A stretch of DNA of 64,000 nt from Nicotiana tabacum (taxonomy: Eukaryota; Streptophyta; Magnoliopsida; Solanales; Solanaceae), in the NCBI RefSeq assembly GCF_000715075.1, contig NC_134095.1:53874419-53938418 (forward strand), in the 5' to 3' direction. The notes under the pieces are model-generated. The model worked only from the letters and a program-made list of their open reading frames with translations, did not search any database and was not told the origin of the DNA. A program made the translations under genes and the position numbers. Numbering within the stretch: position 1 is the stretch's first letter; every line of letters starts with the position of its first letter. Positions 45,105 through 57,034 of this stretch are shown in pieces.

Positions 45105-48022
45105 GCCTTCTTCTATGTCCAATGGCTAGGATGGTTTGACTAGTGTAGATGGGGTTACTCCCATCTCCGTGGATGATCACCTCATGACGGTTCCATTCAA
45201 ATTTCATGTCTTGATGTAGTGTGGAAGGCATGGCTCCAGTAGCATGGATCCATGGTCATCCCAACAGAAGATTATATGAGGCTGGTATGTCAAGCACTTG
45301 GAATTCAACGTTGAACCAAGTTGGCCCCATCTGCAAGCAAAGGTTAATTTCCCCGATCATGGCCCTCTGGGACTCATAGAAAGCCTTCACATTCATGCTT
45401 TCTACCTGTATCTCATGGAATCTTTTGTCTATCCTTTTCATAGTGTCCAATGGACAAATATTTAGGCTCAAACCTCCATCAACCAGGACCCTGGCAATGA
45501 ACTTGTCTTCAAATTGAACTGTGATATGCAATGCTCGATTGTGATTCAAACCCTCGGGCGGTAGCTCATCTTCATGGAAGATAATCTTATGGCTCTCCAG
45601 CATTTGCCCAACCATGTTTACCATTTCTCCACCAGTGATATTACTGGGTACATAAGCCTCTCTCTGTACTTTCATCAAAGAGTTCTTGTGTGCCTCTGAA
45701 TTTTGCAGTAGTGACAGGATAGATATATGAGCAGGGACTTTGTTCAGATGGTCAACAACAGAATACTCTTTTACCTGTACTTTCCTGCACATGTCATCTG
45801 GCCCAGTCTCAATGATAGGCTGCCTAGTAGTGGCCTCCTTACTTGAATCTCTCAGGTGTTTAGGTGTATAGACTCTTTCGGTTCTAGTCATTCCTTGTGC
45901 AGCGTCAGATTCCTCTATCTTGGCCTTCCCTTTACGCCGAGCCTCAACAACATAATCCTAGGGTATTGCTTTTGAGTTGAATGGGGGTGTGGTTGATACT
46001 GTTACAGTAAAAGGTGTGACCACCTCTACTTCAAATGGAGCGAAGGTGGCTGCGGGCGGAGCCACTTCCACCTTGAATGGAACTGATGCAGTTACCTCAA
46101 CCTCGATTGGTGCCTGAGCCTGAACCATAATAGGAGTAAGTGCGACTGCAACCTTAAAGTCATCGCCTTCTCGAATAAGCCCGATCGACCCCTCGAGTTC
46201 CCATTCTTTATTTATCTCTATCATATGTACATCATTACCTCTGTGATCAGGGAGGGGATTGTTGCGAACACCATTACAAGTTTTGTTCGGATTGACCCAT
46301 TGGGATGGAATTTCTAATGCCATACCAGGAATAGGAGTGACGTACCCTGCTGCTTTTAACCTTTCATATAGTTGGTCGATGGGTTCAGCAATAGCGGTGT
46401 ACTATCTGGGTGGCTTGCGGTCAAAGTTAGGTCTTGGTCTTGGATAATTTTGGCGAGCTGGTGGTGATTGGAAGTGGGATGGTTAGGAGTTATATGTGTG
46501 ATAGATAGAGGCTGGTTGGGATTATCTAGGAGATGAAAGTTGATATATAGGCGGTGATGCATAGTATGTGGGTGGAGGCATTTGATATGTGGGTGGGGTG
46601 TTTGATATGGAGGTATTTGATATATAAGTGGAGGTGTTTGATATGTTGGCGGAGGTGTTTGATAGACAAATGGAGATTTTGGGTCCTGAGCCACCATTAC
46701 CGTTCCAACCTCTTTCTTCTTTGATATGCCGCCTAATTAACGCCTTGTTTGTAGCTTGCAGTGCCTCGAAATTCGTTACCATCCCGCTTTTGATTCCTTC
46801 TTTGATTCTTTATCCACGTTGGATGATGTGAGAGAATTTGTGATTTTTGATAACCATCAACCTTTCATAGTATTGAGGATCCTGTGCTCTGACGAAGAAC
46901 TTGTTCATTTGTTCTTCGTCCAAAGATGGCCTAACCTTGGCTATTCCCGACCTCCAACGAGTAGCATACTCACGGAAAGTCTTAGTAGGTTTCTTCTTAA
47001 GATTCTGAATGTAGAAAATATCTGGTGCATTTTCTTTGTTGAACCTGAACCGGTCCATGAAATCTGATGTCATGCTTACCCAATTGGACCATTTCTTGGG
47101 ATTTTGGCTGGTATACCAAGACAAAGCATCCCCAGTAAGGCTCCTTATAAAGAGCTCCATCTAGATCTTTTCATATTTTTCGACCCCGACAAGCTTATCA
47201 CAATAGGTCCTTAGATGAGCCCTGGGATCACATGTGCCGTCAAACATCTCGAACTTGGGAGGTTTGTATCCCTCAGGCAATTCCACATATGGCTGTATAC
47301 ACAAGTCTTCATAGTTTAATCATTTCATTCCTCTGTCGCCTTGAACTCGGCTTGTTAACTTCTTGAGTTCTTCAGCCATATTTTTAATGAGCAGGTCCTT
47401 CTCGGAGGATTCTGGTGCACAGGAGATTGGTTGGGTAGAATGAGGTATAGTTTCCACATATATAAGGTTGTTTTGATGGGTTCCAGGAAATTGGGTATAG
47501 TGATGGTCATTGGTGGAGTTTTGGGGATCGACAATGAGTGGTGGTGTGTTTTGGGGAGTGTGGTAAGTGGTGGTTAGTGGGTAATGAATTGGTTGATGGT
47601 GTTGTTGCAGCAGAACTGGTAATGGGTTGGGATTCTGGGTAGAGTTGCGTATTGATTTGGTGCGGGAGGATTTTGTGGGTGTTGGGTTTATGTGCTTTGA
47701 GGAGGTACTGGGTTCTTAGTATTCTGTTGGTTGATGTTAGGGACATTCAAGGTAAGTGACAGGTTTGCCAAGTTGTGAACCTGCTCAAGTTCTCCTTGCA
47801 GTTCCAGTATCTTTTGTTTCAGTCTCAAAACTAGATCATTTTGGGTCGGAGTACTACGGTCATCTGAAGTATCTGCGTTCTTAATATTCTCCTTTCTGAT
47901 CCCACTTAAGTCGTCCATTTTTTCTTTTCCTATGCCTTTTGTGTTGCTTGGAGGAGGAGGTGGTGGAGGGCCTCTAGATCTGGTGTAATACACTAATGAA
48001 GCCAGTATGAGTGAACCAACCT
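45105..48022 (-). pseudogene. gag: gag and protease N-terminal part, element B (right of C)
   Basis: The N-terminus YYTRSRGPPPPPPP (about 47950-47993) has no ATG; the first conserved ATG is in the KEKMDDLSGIRKEN segment. A leucine/glutamine-rich coil and a Pro/Asn/His linker follow, then the gag domain (about 46830-47270: ALSWYTSQNPKKWSNW), a Tyr/Pro-rich linker in shifted frames, and the protease with active site VLVDGGLSLNICPL (Asp at 45480-45478) and the NLLLG block near 45260. Stops and frame changes are frequent (for example 47162, 46810, 45958). Element C interrupts it at 45104; the open frame from 45231 reads on into C's LTR and is not a real gene. Confidence 0.75.
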
Positions 48023-48337
48023 AAGGGGATGGTAATAACAATAAAAAAATAAGCAAAAACAAAAAGGTAACAAGTGAGTGAGGATCCCAAAACACTTGCA
48101 GTATTTAATACATATTGCGGAAATGTAAATTCGTGTCCTACTTTGGGAACCTCGTTGTTCCCGAGGTAGGCTTAGCGACAAATAAACTTGGAGAACTTTT
48201 AATGCCAATAAATGCTTCATTTCGTTATATATATATAGACGAATCCCAAAACGACACTAAGATAATAATAAAATAAGTCACTATTGGAACTTGGTCTTAT
48301 TAGATTTAGATTTTAGGAAAACACAAATAAATCTAGC
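48023..48337 (-). other. ORF1-gag spacer, element B
   Basis: No ORF. The sense strand is T-rich and ends in CCCCTTAG just before the gag reading frame, like a plant intron acceptor. No clear donor is seen near ORF1's stop. Confidence 0.45.
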
Positions 48338-49918
48338 CTATTTGGTCCCAGAAGGACCTTCCCCAGATTCAATCTTCCGGACTCCATCATATAGATCCCC
48401 CAGCTCGCGCAGCCCCAGCAGCAAGTAGGCTCTGGCCAAATGTCCTCCTTTAGTTACTTTAGCATTCTGGCAATTTTCAATCCTCTTTATGACTTTACAT
48501 TCCAGCTCCACTATTCCTCACTCCAGATATTCCAGTTTCCTGTTGGAAGTGACTACCATCTCTTTCCACTCCTAGGTCACATTCCTCTCATATATTTCCC
48601 AGTGCTCATTCTCAGAGTTGTGGACCCTGTTGCGCAGCCTGTTGTATTTGACTTGAGCTTTAGCTTCCTAATCTATGATTCTGTTCCCTCGACCGGCCCC
48701 TGGAATCACCATTCCTTTCATATTGTCCTCCAACGATGCTGGGTAGAGAGGCTCGCATCCTGCATGATACCTGTCTAGCTCAACAGTGTTCTTCTCCATA
48801 ATAATTTTGCAGTGCCACATGTGCTGAGCTTGGCACTTGTAAGGGACATCGTCGTCTTGAAAGTTTGTCCCGAAATGACTCATCTTGACAACCCTTGGCA
48901 CAACCTGTTTTATTCTTACTTGCCTCATAACTCGCATAGGGACATATGGGTATATCCCTCTCAACCCGATCAGCACCAAGTGCGGAGCATCCCTGGATCT
49001 GATAATGAATTCGTATATTGGGAACCATTCAAACATCCACTGCACCTGTTCCTCGGTCAGATTGTCGAAGAACTCTACCCATTCTTTGGTGCTTTCCGAC
49101 TGAGCAAATCTGTCTGGAATGTAAGTGATCTACTTAGGGCGATAGAAGGCAATATGGTCGTTCCAAGCCCTTCGTGGAAATTCTTGGCGATAGCGACCCT
49201 TTTGGAAATGCTCCAACAACCATAACTACAGCAACAAATTACAGCCCTCGAAATGCTTGACCCCTCTTTGAGAGCACTCTAGAGTCTTGTAGATGTCGTC
49301 TATGTTCATGGGGACAATGGTATATGTCTACCCATTAATCCCTTCCATCAAAGTCTTGGCGACCATGGCCAACCTAGTGTGGATTCATCCCTTTTTCATT
49401 GGGAAAACTATCAGGCCTAGGAAGAACACAATGAATACAAACACTCTGTGGTGGATGTGACCCAGAGAAGTGAGAGAGACATCATCATGGTAAGTACAGA
49501 AAGACTTTCTATGGCCATACCTCTCGCACAGGTATTCAAAAGGTATGTAAAATTCTTTTAAGCACACTAGGTTGACGTTCTTCTTCAGCCCCATCATCTT
49601 CAAAAGTCCCCTGCCCGTATGGTTTTCTGGTACCAATAGCCCGGGACTGTCCCAAGTCAATCCCACAAGCCCTCTAATTTCCTCTAGAAGTGGTGTCATT
49701 TCTATGTCGCCAGAACGAAACACAACCCTTTCACTATCCCAGAATAAGGTGGCAGCCTCGATCAATTTGTTATTTGGCTCAATATCTAGCAAAGAAGGCA
49801 GGTTACCCAGGTACGTTCTCACATGTTTCTTGTCACTTGAGGAAAGGTCCTCCCACTAATCTAGCAACAATGGTGGAATGTTGCTAACTATATCAAATCT
49901 GGGGACCTCGTGCCTCAT
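48338..49918 (-). pseudogene. ORF1, plant-mobile-domain-like protein, element B; 8 premature stops
   Basis: One reading frame of 527 codons runs from ATG 49918-49916 (MRHEVPRFDI) to the TAG at 48340-48338 (GPSGTK) with no frameshift. I count eight in-frame stops: near 49859, at 49387-49385, near 49327, 49224 and 49130, at 48670-48668, and near 48573 and 48518. The N-terminal half has the pattern of the plant mobile domain (EAATLFWDSERVVFRSGDIE, MTPLLEEIRGLVGL), found in plant MAIN/MAIL1 proteins and some transposons. The C-terminal third is charged and probably coiled coil. Ogre elements carry an extra ORF here whose function is unknown; the domain match is by eye. Confidence 0.6.
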
Positions 49919-50632
49919 TTTCGACAAAACAAAAGGGTTAGACCTTACTCCCACCAAACTCGACAATTTATATATTTATGATCAATATATCGGCATTTAT
50001 TTCTCCAAATTAATGCACAAAACGTGGTTGTGTCTGTTGGGATTATGGAAAGCCCGATGGACTTTGGATAAGGCTTATCTTAAAGGATCATTATGTGGAC
50101 AACATTATTGATCCGACTAGGTTTGACCAAGATGCATGCACAATTTTAACCAGAGTAAGGTTTTTATGGGGTTTTAGACCCGTACCCTCAAGCGGACAAC
50201 TCGAGGAAGAAGGCACGGAACCATCGACTGCACCGCTGATCGATTGATTTTACCGTAAATAAGCCTTTTCGAATTTAAGGGTAGTAAATAGGAAGAGCGC
50301 AACCACTCATTAAAGTGTTGCTATAAGATTTGATATGCACGAGTGGAATATGATGTTGAGCATGATTTATGCAGCAATTAATAACATGTAGTCAAGTATT
50401 TGCACGTAGGAAAAAATAAATACATCATTTAAATAATTGAAAGATAGTTACAGGGAAAAGAAATCAAAGAGACAAGTCAGTTTCAGGGATAAAGAGCCAT
50501 AAACACTTAAAATGGACAACTAAATTCAAATAAGGAGAAGGGTACAGGATAAAGCATGCTTGGAATAATTTGTAAAAAGATAAGTTCGTTATGGTAAGAG
50601 CCTAAAAGGTATCCCCAGCAGAGTTGACATGC
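49919..50632 (-). other. Leader of element B, with PBS at 50612-50629
   Basis: About 700 nt of untranslated leader resembling C's leader. The PBS reads TGTCAACTCTGCTGGGGA on the sense strand, 3 nt inside the LTR, again tRNA-Arg-like but with decay at its first bases. No ORF is credible. Confidence 0.65.
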
Positions 50633-53094
50633 TGTCGCGCCCCCTTTTTTCCTCCGTGGAGAAAGTCCGGGTTTCGACATTCATGGGGGTAATAACTCAG
50701 TTCCCTTTGGGAATTGGGTATTTGAAGAGTCGTTACCTAACGGGTTATGGTACGTTATGGCACCTAGAGCGATTAACTATCGGATTGATTTGCATTACCA
50801 CAGATTAGGGTAAGGGCTCGAAATGACCTCGAGGGGAAGGTGTTAGGCACCCCTCTTGGTCCACAACTGTGGGTCCCGACTGAACTTATTTATGAATTAG
50901 TCCATTAACAAATAAATAGTTGAATCAAATAGTTTGCAAGAAAACCGCGTTGGACGTTGTATAACTCAAATAACAAGGCAAAGATTTTGAACAAGTTGTA
51001 TACATATAAAACAAAGTTTAAACAAAAGGAACTTTGGAAAAAGGGGAAGTCCTAGGTTGGTTAGCCTATAGGATCACTCCACACAATGTCTGGTAAACTC
51101 TCCTCAATGAGGGGTTACACGTGACATTAGCGCATAGTCATCATATCCCAAATCTACCCCTCCTACCCCTTTAGTGGTTATTAATGCGAGTGTTGGTTAG
51201 CGATCTCTATTGCGTGCTGTTACCCGTCCCTTCTTAATGATCCTGGAGGAAATTTAAGACCTCTACCTATAGGTAGTTCTAGAAAGACTCCTAAGGTTTA
51301 AAGGAGAAAATACTAAGGTGACAGGCAAGAACAATTAGGACCTTAGCACATAAGGCAGGAAAGAAGCAATTGAAGGCTCAAGTTTACCTCCACAAACAAT
51401 GTACATAAGCAACACGACTCAAACACAAATAAGGGCCTTTTGTTAAACAGTATCCTAAGACATGATGTCTAAGTGAAAATCAAGACACAAAAGATAGGCA
51501 GTTTATTTTAAAAACTTAGAAGTAATGGCCCTATCACTTTGCCTACTGATTTTTTAAGCCTATTAAAAATCAGAACGACATCAAGTAACATAAACAATTT
51601 CAGAGTTACAGGATTTGGAAACGCCCTATAAGCTTACCTACATGCGGAATAATGATAACTATGTTTTATATAGTAAAATAGGGGGCCGATTTTATAACTG
51701 ACTCTTAAGTCCCTATAGGCATGATGTCTAGTGATGGATTAGGGCAGTATTTGAAAGAATTCATTTCAAGAAAACAAACCACTAATTAGACTAGTTTCGA
51801 AGCAAACTATTCAAGAACTGGATTGACTTATTTAAACTAAACTGATTTTAGATCTAGGCAGAGTTTTTGATGTTGTTTCCTATAGGCATGACATCTAATT
51901 GTTTAAAAGCTGACGTTAGAAACTTGTAGGAATGATAACAAATGAAAAAATATGTAAACACTCGTTATAACAGAAGTTGAACTGGATCATATCCTATAGG
52001 CATGGTATCTACTTGTGAAGTTGATTTTAAGACCTATAAACATGATTTCTATTATTGGAACCACTTGAAACCTATAGGGTTGATGTCTAACAAGGTAAGG
52101 CAAACATAGCAACTATAGCATCCTATAGGCATGGTTTCTACCCATATTACCCCACAAATATGTAACTACCCACCCTTTTTCACTAGTTGCCCCAATATTC
52201 GTTTACAAATTATTACAAACCAAATGAATGAATTACATAAATAGATAAAGAAAAGAAGAAGCTATACTATAGGGAGCCTGAAGTAGGCCTAACTGATTTC
52301 CAAAACCTCCAATAGCCTCAAATGCCAGTTTCATAGACAATATCATTATCTAGGTGCATTAGAGTTCCCTAAGGATCTCAATGATCTCGGGCAGTGCTCA
52401 CACCTAGACTTGGTAACCAAATTGAGTGAGTACACACACTGGAGGGGGCAGAACCTAGTGACTTAGGAGTAAACTGAGAGTGCTTGCCATAGTTTAAAAA
52501 AGGTTTCAATAGGAAAATAGTATTAAAAGAGATTTTCTTGAAATAGTTTTGTAAGAAAACACATAGGGAGTTATTAAATAAGACAATCTAAAAAAAAGGT
52601 AAGGTGGATAACAATTAGTCAAATCAAATACAAAACCAGAAGAAGCACTTCAATACATGGAGTCAAACAGGTGCACACATCCACTTAGGGGTAATGGGGA
52701 TTTGGGGTAAGCATAGGGCACATAGTAAGAATCGGAGAAGCCTAAAAGGGGTCAAGGATTTTAAAGTATAGCATGAACTATAGAGTTAATACAGAACGAA
52801 AAGGCTTAGGATAGCCAATTACTTCATACAGGAAGGTGCATGCCAGGGATTAGAGAAACATAGTCACATTGGGACATATTTGAAGGGGATCCTAAGGGTG
52901 TATATAGCATGCAGTAAAGAAGACCGTGAAGTAGACATGCTAATTGCAGGTTGAACAACAAAACCATAGATAGAAGCATATTAGAAACATGACAAACTGA
53001 AGTAATATGAGAAACATATTGTTTTTGGGACTTGAATTAAAATTGGAACATACCAGTAAGGGGATAGTAAACACAAAGTGAAAGAGAACCCAGT

Positions 53095-53123
53095 AGTCAG
53101 TCTTGGCTTGCAGCCGACTGACT
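53095..53123 (-). promoter_or_regulatory. Conserved leader hairpin (shared LTR)
   Basis: Sense arms AGTCAG and CTGACT around GGCT-GCA-AGCC. It differs from 16508-16536 by one base in the bulge, leaving the stems intact. Confidence 0.55.
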
Positions 53124-54562
53124 TTAGAGAGTAATAAGTGACACAAAAGAGAGCATAGAGCTTTTAGTGTGAAAGAGAGTTTTTGAACCAGCGTTCATGT
53201 GTTTGTGTTAATGAGAGAGTATATGTATATAGTAGTTCGAAATTAGGCAAAATAAGGCAAGAATCACAGTAGTATAGTAATTATGGAACCAAGTACTAAT
53301 CAGAATCAAATCAATGCAAGTACTCCTTTAATTAAGGGGTAATCAACCAACGGTAATGGGCAGAAAATATTTAAGGAAAGAAATCAAGTAGGGCATCATG
53401 TACAAAATAGACAATTTGGGGTAAGTACATAAGGGTTCAATTAAGGAAAAAATAGTGAAGAATCAGTAAAATACTCGGTTAACCAAATAAGGTAAGAAAA
53501 CAAAATAACGTTGCGGAATATGGAAATAATCGAAAATCAGCATATAGTAAATCAGTGAATCAAGGACTCAAAATTACTGATTTAAGGAGAGTAACATGGG
53601 TTCCCATGAATAAGCAAATAAACCAAGTTTAAACAGGAGAATCGAAGGTCTAAAGGGAAGTTTTCAAATCAGACCAAGAAACAGGGAGCTCAGAGTCAAT
53701 TAAAGAGAGAGTCATGAGTCAAGTTTTAGCATATAAATAGAGTGAGATAGGAGTAACCAAACATAGCAAGCAAAGAGGCAAGTATTGACCAGAAAAGATG
53801 AACCCCAGCACATAGAGCTGATGTAAGTTAGGCATAAAAACTCAGTAGAAACATATTCGAGGCGAGATAGTAAAAAAAACTCAAACAAGAACAGGCCAGT
53901 CACAAAAGCAAACGCAGAAGCCTAGAAAATTAGGGCTTTCAACATAGACGAGTTAAAGATGTGATAAACTCATAGAATCAGATAAAATAATGCAAGAAGT
54001 AGAAGTTTAAACACAAAGAATCAGTTAAACAAAATTTTAAGAGAAATTCCGAAACCCAAATTTTTAGAAGAAGGTGAAAAACACTTGAAATCAACGATTC
54101 TTGTAAAAGAGTTCCACGGACAGTGTAAAACATTAAAGAAACAAACTCAAATCGTCCTAGATCTGCACAAATCTAAGAAATATAGGAAGAAATTAGGGTT
54201 TCAGAAGAAATCCATATAGAGATGAAAGAACCTCTCTAGAATCCTAAGGATCGTAACAAATACAGCCTGATTTTGCTTGAAATCACATTGGAGTAGCCAA
54301 GAACAGACAAGTGACGAACCCTAGATGCAAGTCGGCGTGGCCCTAGGCCCTTGAAGACCTTAGAGAAGGAAGGCATGGCATGAGAGAAGCCATTGGAGGC
54401 TTAGGAGTCGATGAGAGATCACCGGAGAAGAGAGATCAGCGATTGAAGGGCTAGAGTTTGAGGGTGAGGAGAGGAGATGAGAGAATACAAAAGCGGCGGG
54501 TTTGGGAGAATGAGTTAGGGCTAGGGGTCGTTTAGAGTTAAAAAAAGCCAAGAGTTAATACG

Positions 54563-54589
54563 GGCCATTGATCTCTCAGATCAATGGCC
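54563..54589 (-). promoter_or_regulatory. Perfect U3 palindrome (shared LTR)
   Basis: GGCCATTGATC and GATCAATGGCC pair at all 11 positions around TCTCA. C's version has GTTGATC/GATCAAC, a compensatory change. Confidence 0.6.
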
Positions 54590-55175
54590 ATGATTTAATT
54601 GGTTTTGGGTCAGATAGGAGGGTTTAGGGTTTGGGTCGGGTAATTCGATTAGGAATTGGGCTGGGGTTGGGTTAAAATTGAGGCTAAAATTGAAATGCAA
54701 TCTAGCTATATTTTAAATAGCTAATTTTTCCCTATATAATTTATAATAAATAGTAAATAATTTCTATAAAATAATTTCATGTACTAAAATGATTTAAAAT
54801 ATCTATTCAACATTTTAAAAATATAGAAGGTCATGCATATAAAATGTAATTGTACCCTAATAAGGCTAGTATTGCAATTATATGCAAATTGGCTTTAAAA
54901 ATACAAAATGCAATTATAAAAATGCACAAAAAATATTTTAATAGTATTTTGGCATAAATATAGGATTTAGATGACTAAATTATCACAACAATAAATTGAG
55001 GGATAATTGTTGGGGATTTTATGAGTAAAAGGGAAGGAAATAAATCAATTTAAAATCTTTAAAATTATAGAAAAATTATAAAAGCCTTTTGCATGCTTAT
55101 ACATACATATATATATGCTATTTTGAAAGTACGTATGTATATTAAAAATATATAGGGAAAAATTGGGTATCAACA

Positions 55176-57034
55176 GCTGCCCCTCTTTACCCGGGAAGGA
55201 TGAAAGAGTTTTTGGGTAAAGAAATAATGGTCAATTTTGACTAGCGGGATGCTTTGGAATCATTGCAAGAACGGACATGAGGTGCCAAAGCAGCTATTGT
55301 GAGCAGTTTAAAGCTGGGACAGTTGAAGGAACTAGAGCAAGCGAGCTCCTGCTAGGATAGCGGTCGTTTATTAGTTTCGCAGGCCATGAAATGATGTTCT
55401 CAGGCCATGAAGATGGTGCCTCCGAACAATGACGCCTTTGAATAATAATATGCAAATTTGAGAGGTCCTCAAGCCATGGCATAGTGTCTTCCGGCGATGA
55501 GGATGATGCCTTTAGACTATGACGCCTTCGGATAGATTAGCGATATTTCAGCCCATGATATGCAGTAATGATGTTAACAAGACAAGGCTTAGTCTTGAGA
55601 AATGGAGGGCAGAGCTTAGCCTGGTAGAAGAGCAAATAGATAGTGCTAGAAATAGAGCAAAGTTTGTATGAAAAGGGACAGTGATTAGTCCCATGCTAAT
55701 GGGAGGGGGCAAGGATTAGCCTCATGCAAGTAGGAGTCAAGGATTAGACTCATGCAAATAGAGAGTCAGGGATTAGACTCATTCAAGTATGGAGGCAGGT
55801 ATTAGCCTCATGGAGTCAAGGATTAGACTCACGCAAATAGGGAGTTAGGGATTAGACTCATGCAAGTATGGAGTCAAGGATTAGACTCATGCAAATAGGG
55901 AGGTAGGGATTAGCCTCATGCAAATAGGGAGTCAAGGATTAGACTCATGTGAATATGGATTCAAGGATTAGCCTCATGCAAGTAGGAGTCAAGGATTAGA
56001 CTCATGCAAATAGAGAGTCAGGGATTAGACTCATGCAAGTATGGAGGCAGGTATTAGCCTCATGGAGTCAAGGATTAGACTCACACAAATAGGGAGTCAA
56101 GGATTAGACTCATGCAAGTATGGAGTCAAGGATTAGACTCATGCAAATAGGGAGGCAAGGATTAGCCTCATGCACGTATGGAGTCAAGGATTAGACTCAT
56201 GCAAATATGGAGGCAGGGATTAGCCTCATGGAGTCAAGGATTATACTCATGCAAATAGGGAGTCAGGGATTAGACTCATGCAAATAGGGAGGATGGATTA
56301 GCCTTATGCAAGAGCAAGTAGCAAATGAGAGTAATATATGTCTTAACTAGAGATGTATTTGATGTCCGATGTCCAGATAGATAGTGAATTTGCTTTGTGT
56401 ATATATGTTCGCGAGCACTATCGTTACATCAAATGTACCTGCATTGAAAGATACGTTGTAAGTTTTGTGGGGGGAGGTTGGTTCGTGCTTCTGTCCGCTG
56501 GCCTTGTTTTGCTCCATCCTGGAAGCCCCTTTTGAGTTTCCCTGGGTAACACCTAACTGTTATAGAAATAGAGTTTTCAAAAATATGCAATTATTGATAA
56601 AAATAGAGTTGTTTTAGAAACGTATTGATATATCAAGTAATTTTGATGAACTAGTGACTGTAACATGTCTCAAAGGCATTGCAGCTATCTCATATTTCTC
56701 CTCAAAATTCTGCCCTAGTTTGGTAGGTGATTTTTGACCGCTGGCGGATAACAGGCCTTGCTGAACCTTCTTCGGAATTTTGAGAATCCTTATAAAAATT
56801 CTGCCCCAGTTTCTTAACCGATTCCTGACCGTCTGACATGCGATGGCTTTGGTTGGACTTGCTTCGGAATTTTGAGGGTCCTCGTCAAAATCCTGCCCTA
56901 GTTTCTGATCTTTGAGAGAAATGAAAATTTTATTATGATATGACCGAACCCAAAAGGCTGCCTACATATCCCCTCTTAAATGGGAATCGAGTCAAGCGTA
57001 GTTCAACTACATCAGAAGAGAAATGTAAAGTAAT
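55176..57034 (-). other. 3' UTR of element D, with PPT
   Basis: The PPT (sense AAAGAGGGGCAGC) abuts the LTR. A degenerate ccatgaagatg block lies at 55380-55540, then the tandem array, AATTTTGAG-type blocks (56680-56900) and the hairpin motif at about 56950-57010 (CTACG pairs with TGTAG using one G-U). The PPT-proximal second motif copy found in A and C is missing. No gene. Confidence 0.7.
55705..56310 (-). repeat. 3' UTR tandem array of ~29-nt units (D), ~21 copies
   Basis: Same unit family as B at 19268-20002: GAGTC/GACTC and GAGGC/GCCTC arms with AAGGATTA or AGGGATTA loops. A block of about 240 nt is repeated (compare 55730-55815 with 55984-56065), showing duplication of several units at once. 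Confidence 0.85.

Larger units (their letters stand above)
13984..55175 (-). mobile_element. Element B: Ogre/Tat-type retrotransposon, split by C and a solo LTR
   Basis: Minus strand. It runs from the 5' LTR at 50633-55175 through leader, ORF1, gag, protease, intron, RT, RNase H, aRNH and integrase to a repeat-bearing 3' UTR and the 3' LTR at 13984-18606. Removing element C (17,451 bp) and the solo LTR (2,817 bp), each with one 5-bp duplicate, leaves about 20.9 kb, a normal size for Ogre. All genes are decayed. Its 5' LTR is also the 3' LTR of element D, so B and D form one LTR-internal-LTR-internal array. Confidence 0.85.
50633..55175 (-). repeat. LTR shared by B (as 5' LTR) and D (as 3' LTR), 4.54 kb
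   Basis: Plus-strand start TGTCGCGCCCCC and end GGTATCAACA, both intact. Its left flank is B's PBS and leader; its right flank is D's polypurine tract and 3' UTR. Neither flank shows a target-site duplicate. TATA-like box (sense TATATACATATAC) near 53218-53232, leader hairpin at 53095-53123, perfect palindrome at 54563-54589. No gene inside. Confidence 0.85.

Noticed and set aside
44812..45231. 139-codon ORF at the right edge of C
   Set aside because: It joins B's protease to C's LTR across the insertion point; the second half is LTR sequence.
48812..49225. 137-codon plus-strand ORF
   Set aside because: It is antisense to B's ORF1 and has no domain of its own.
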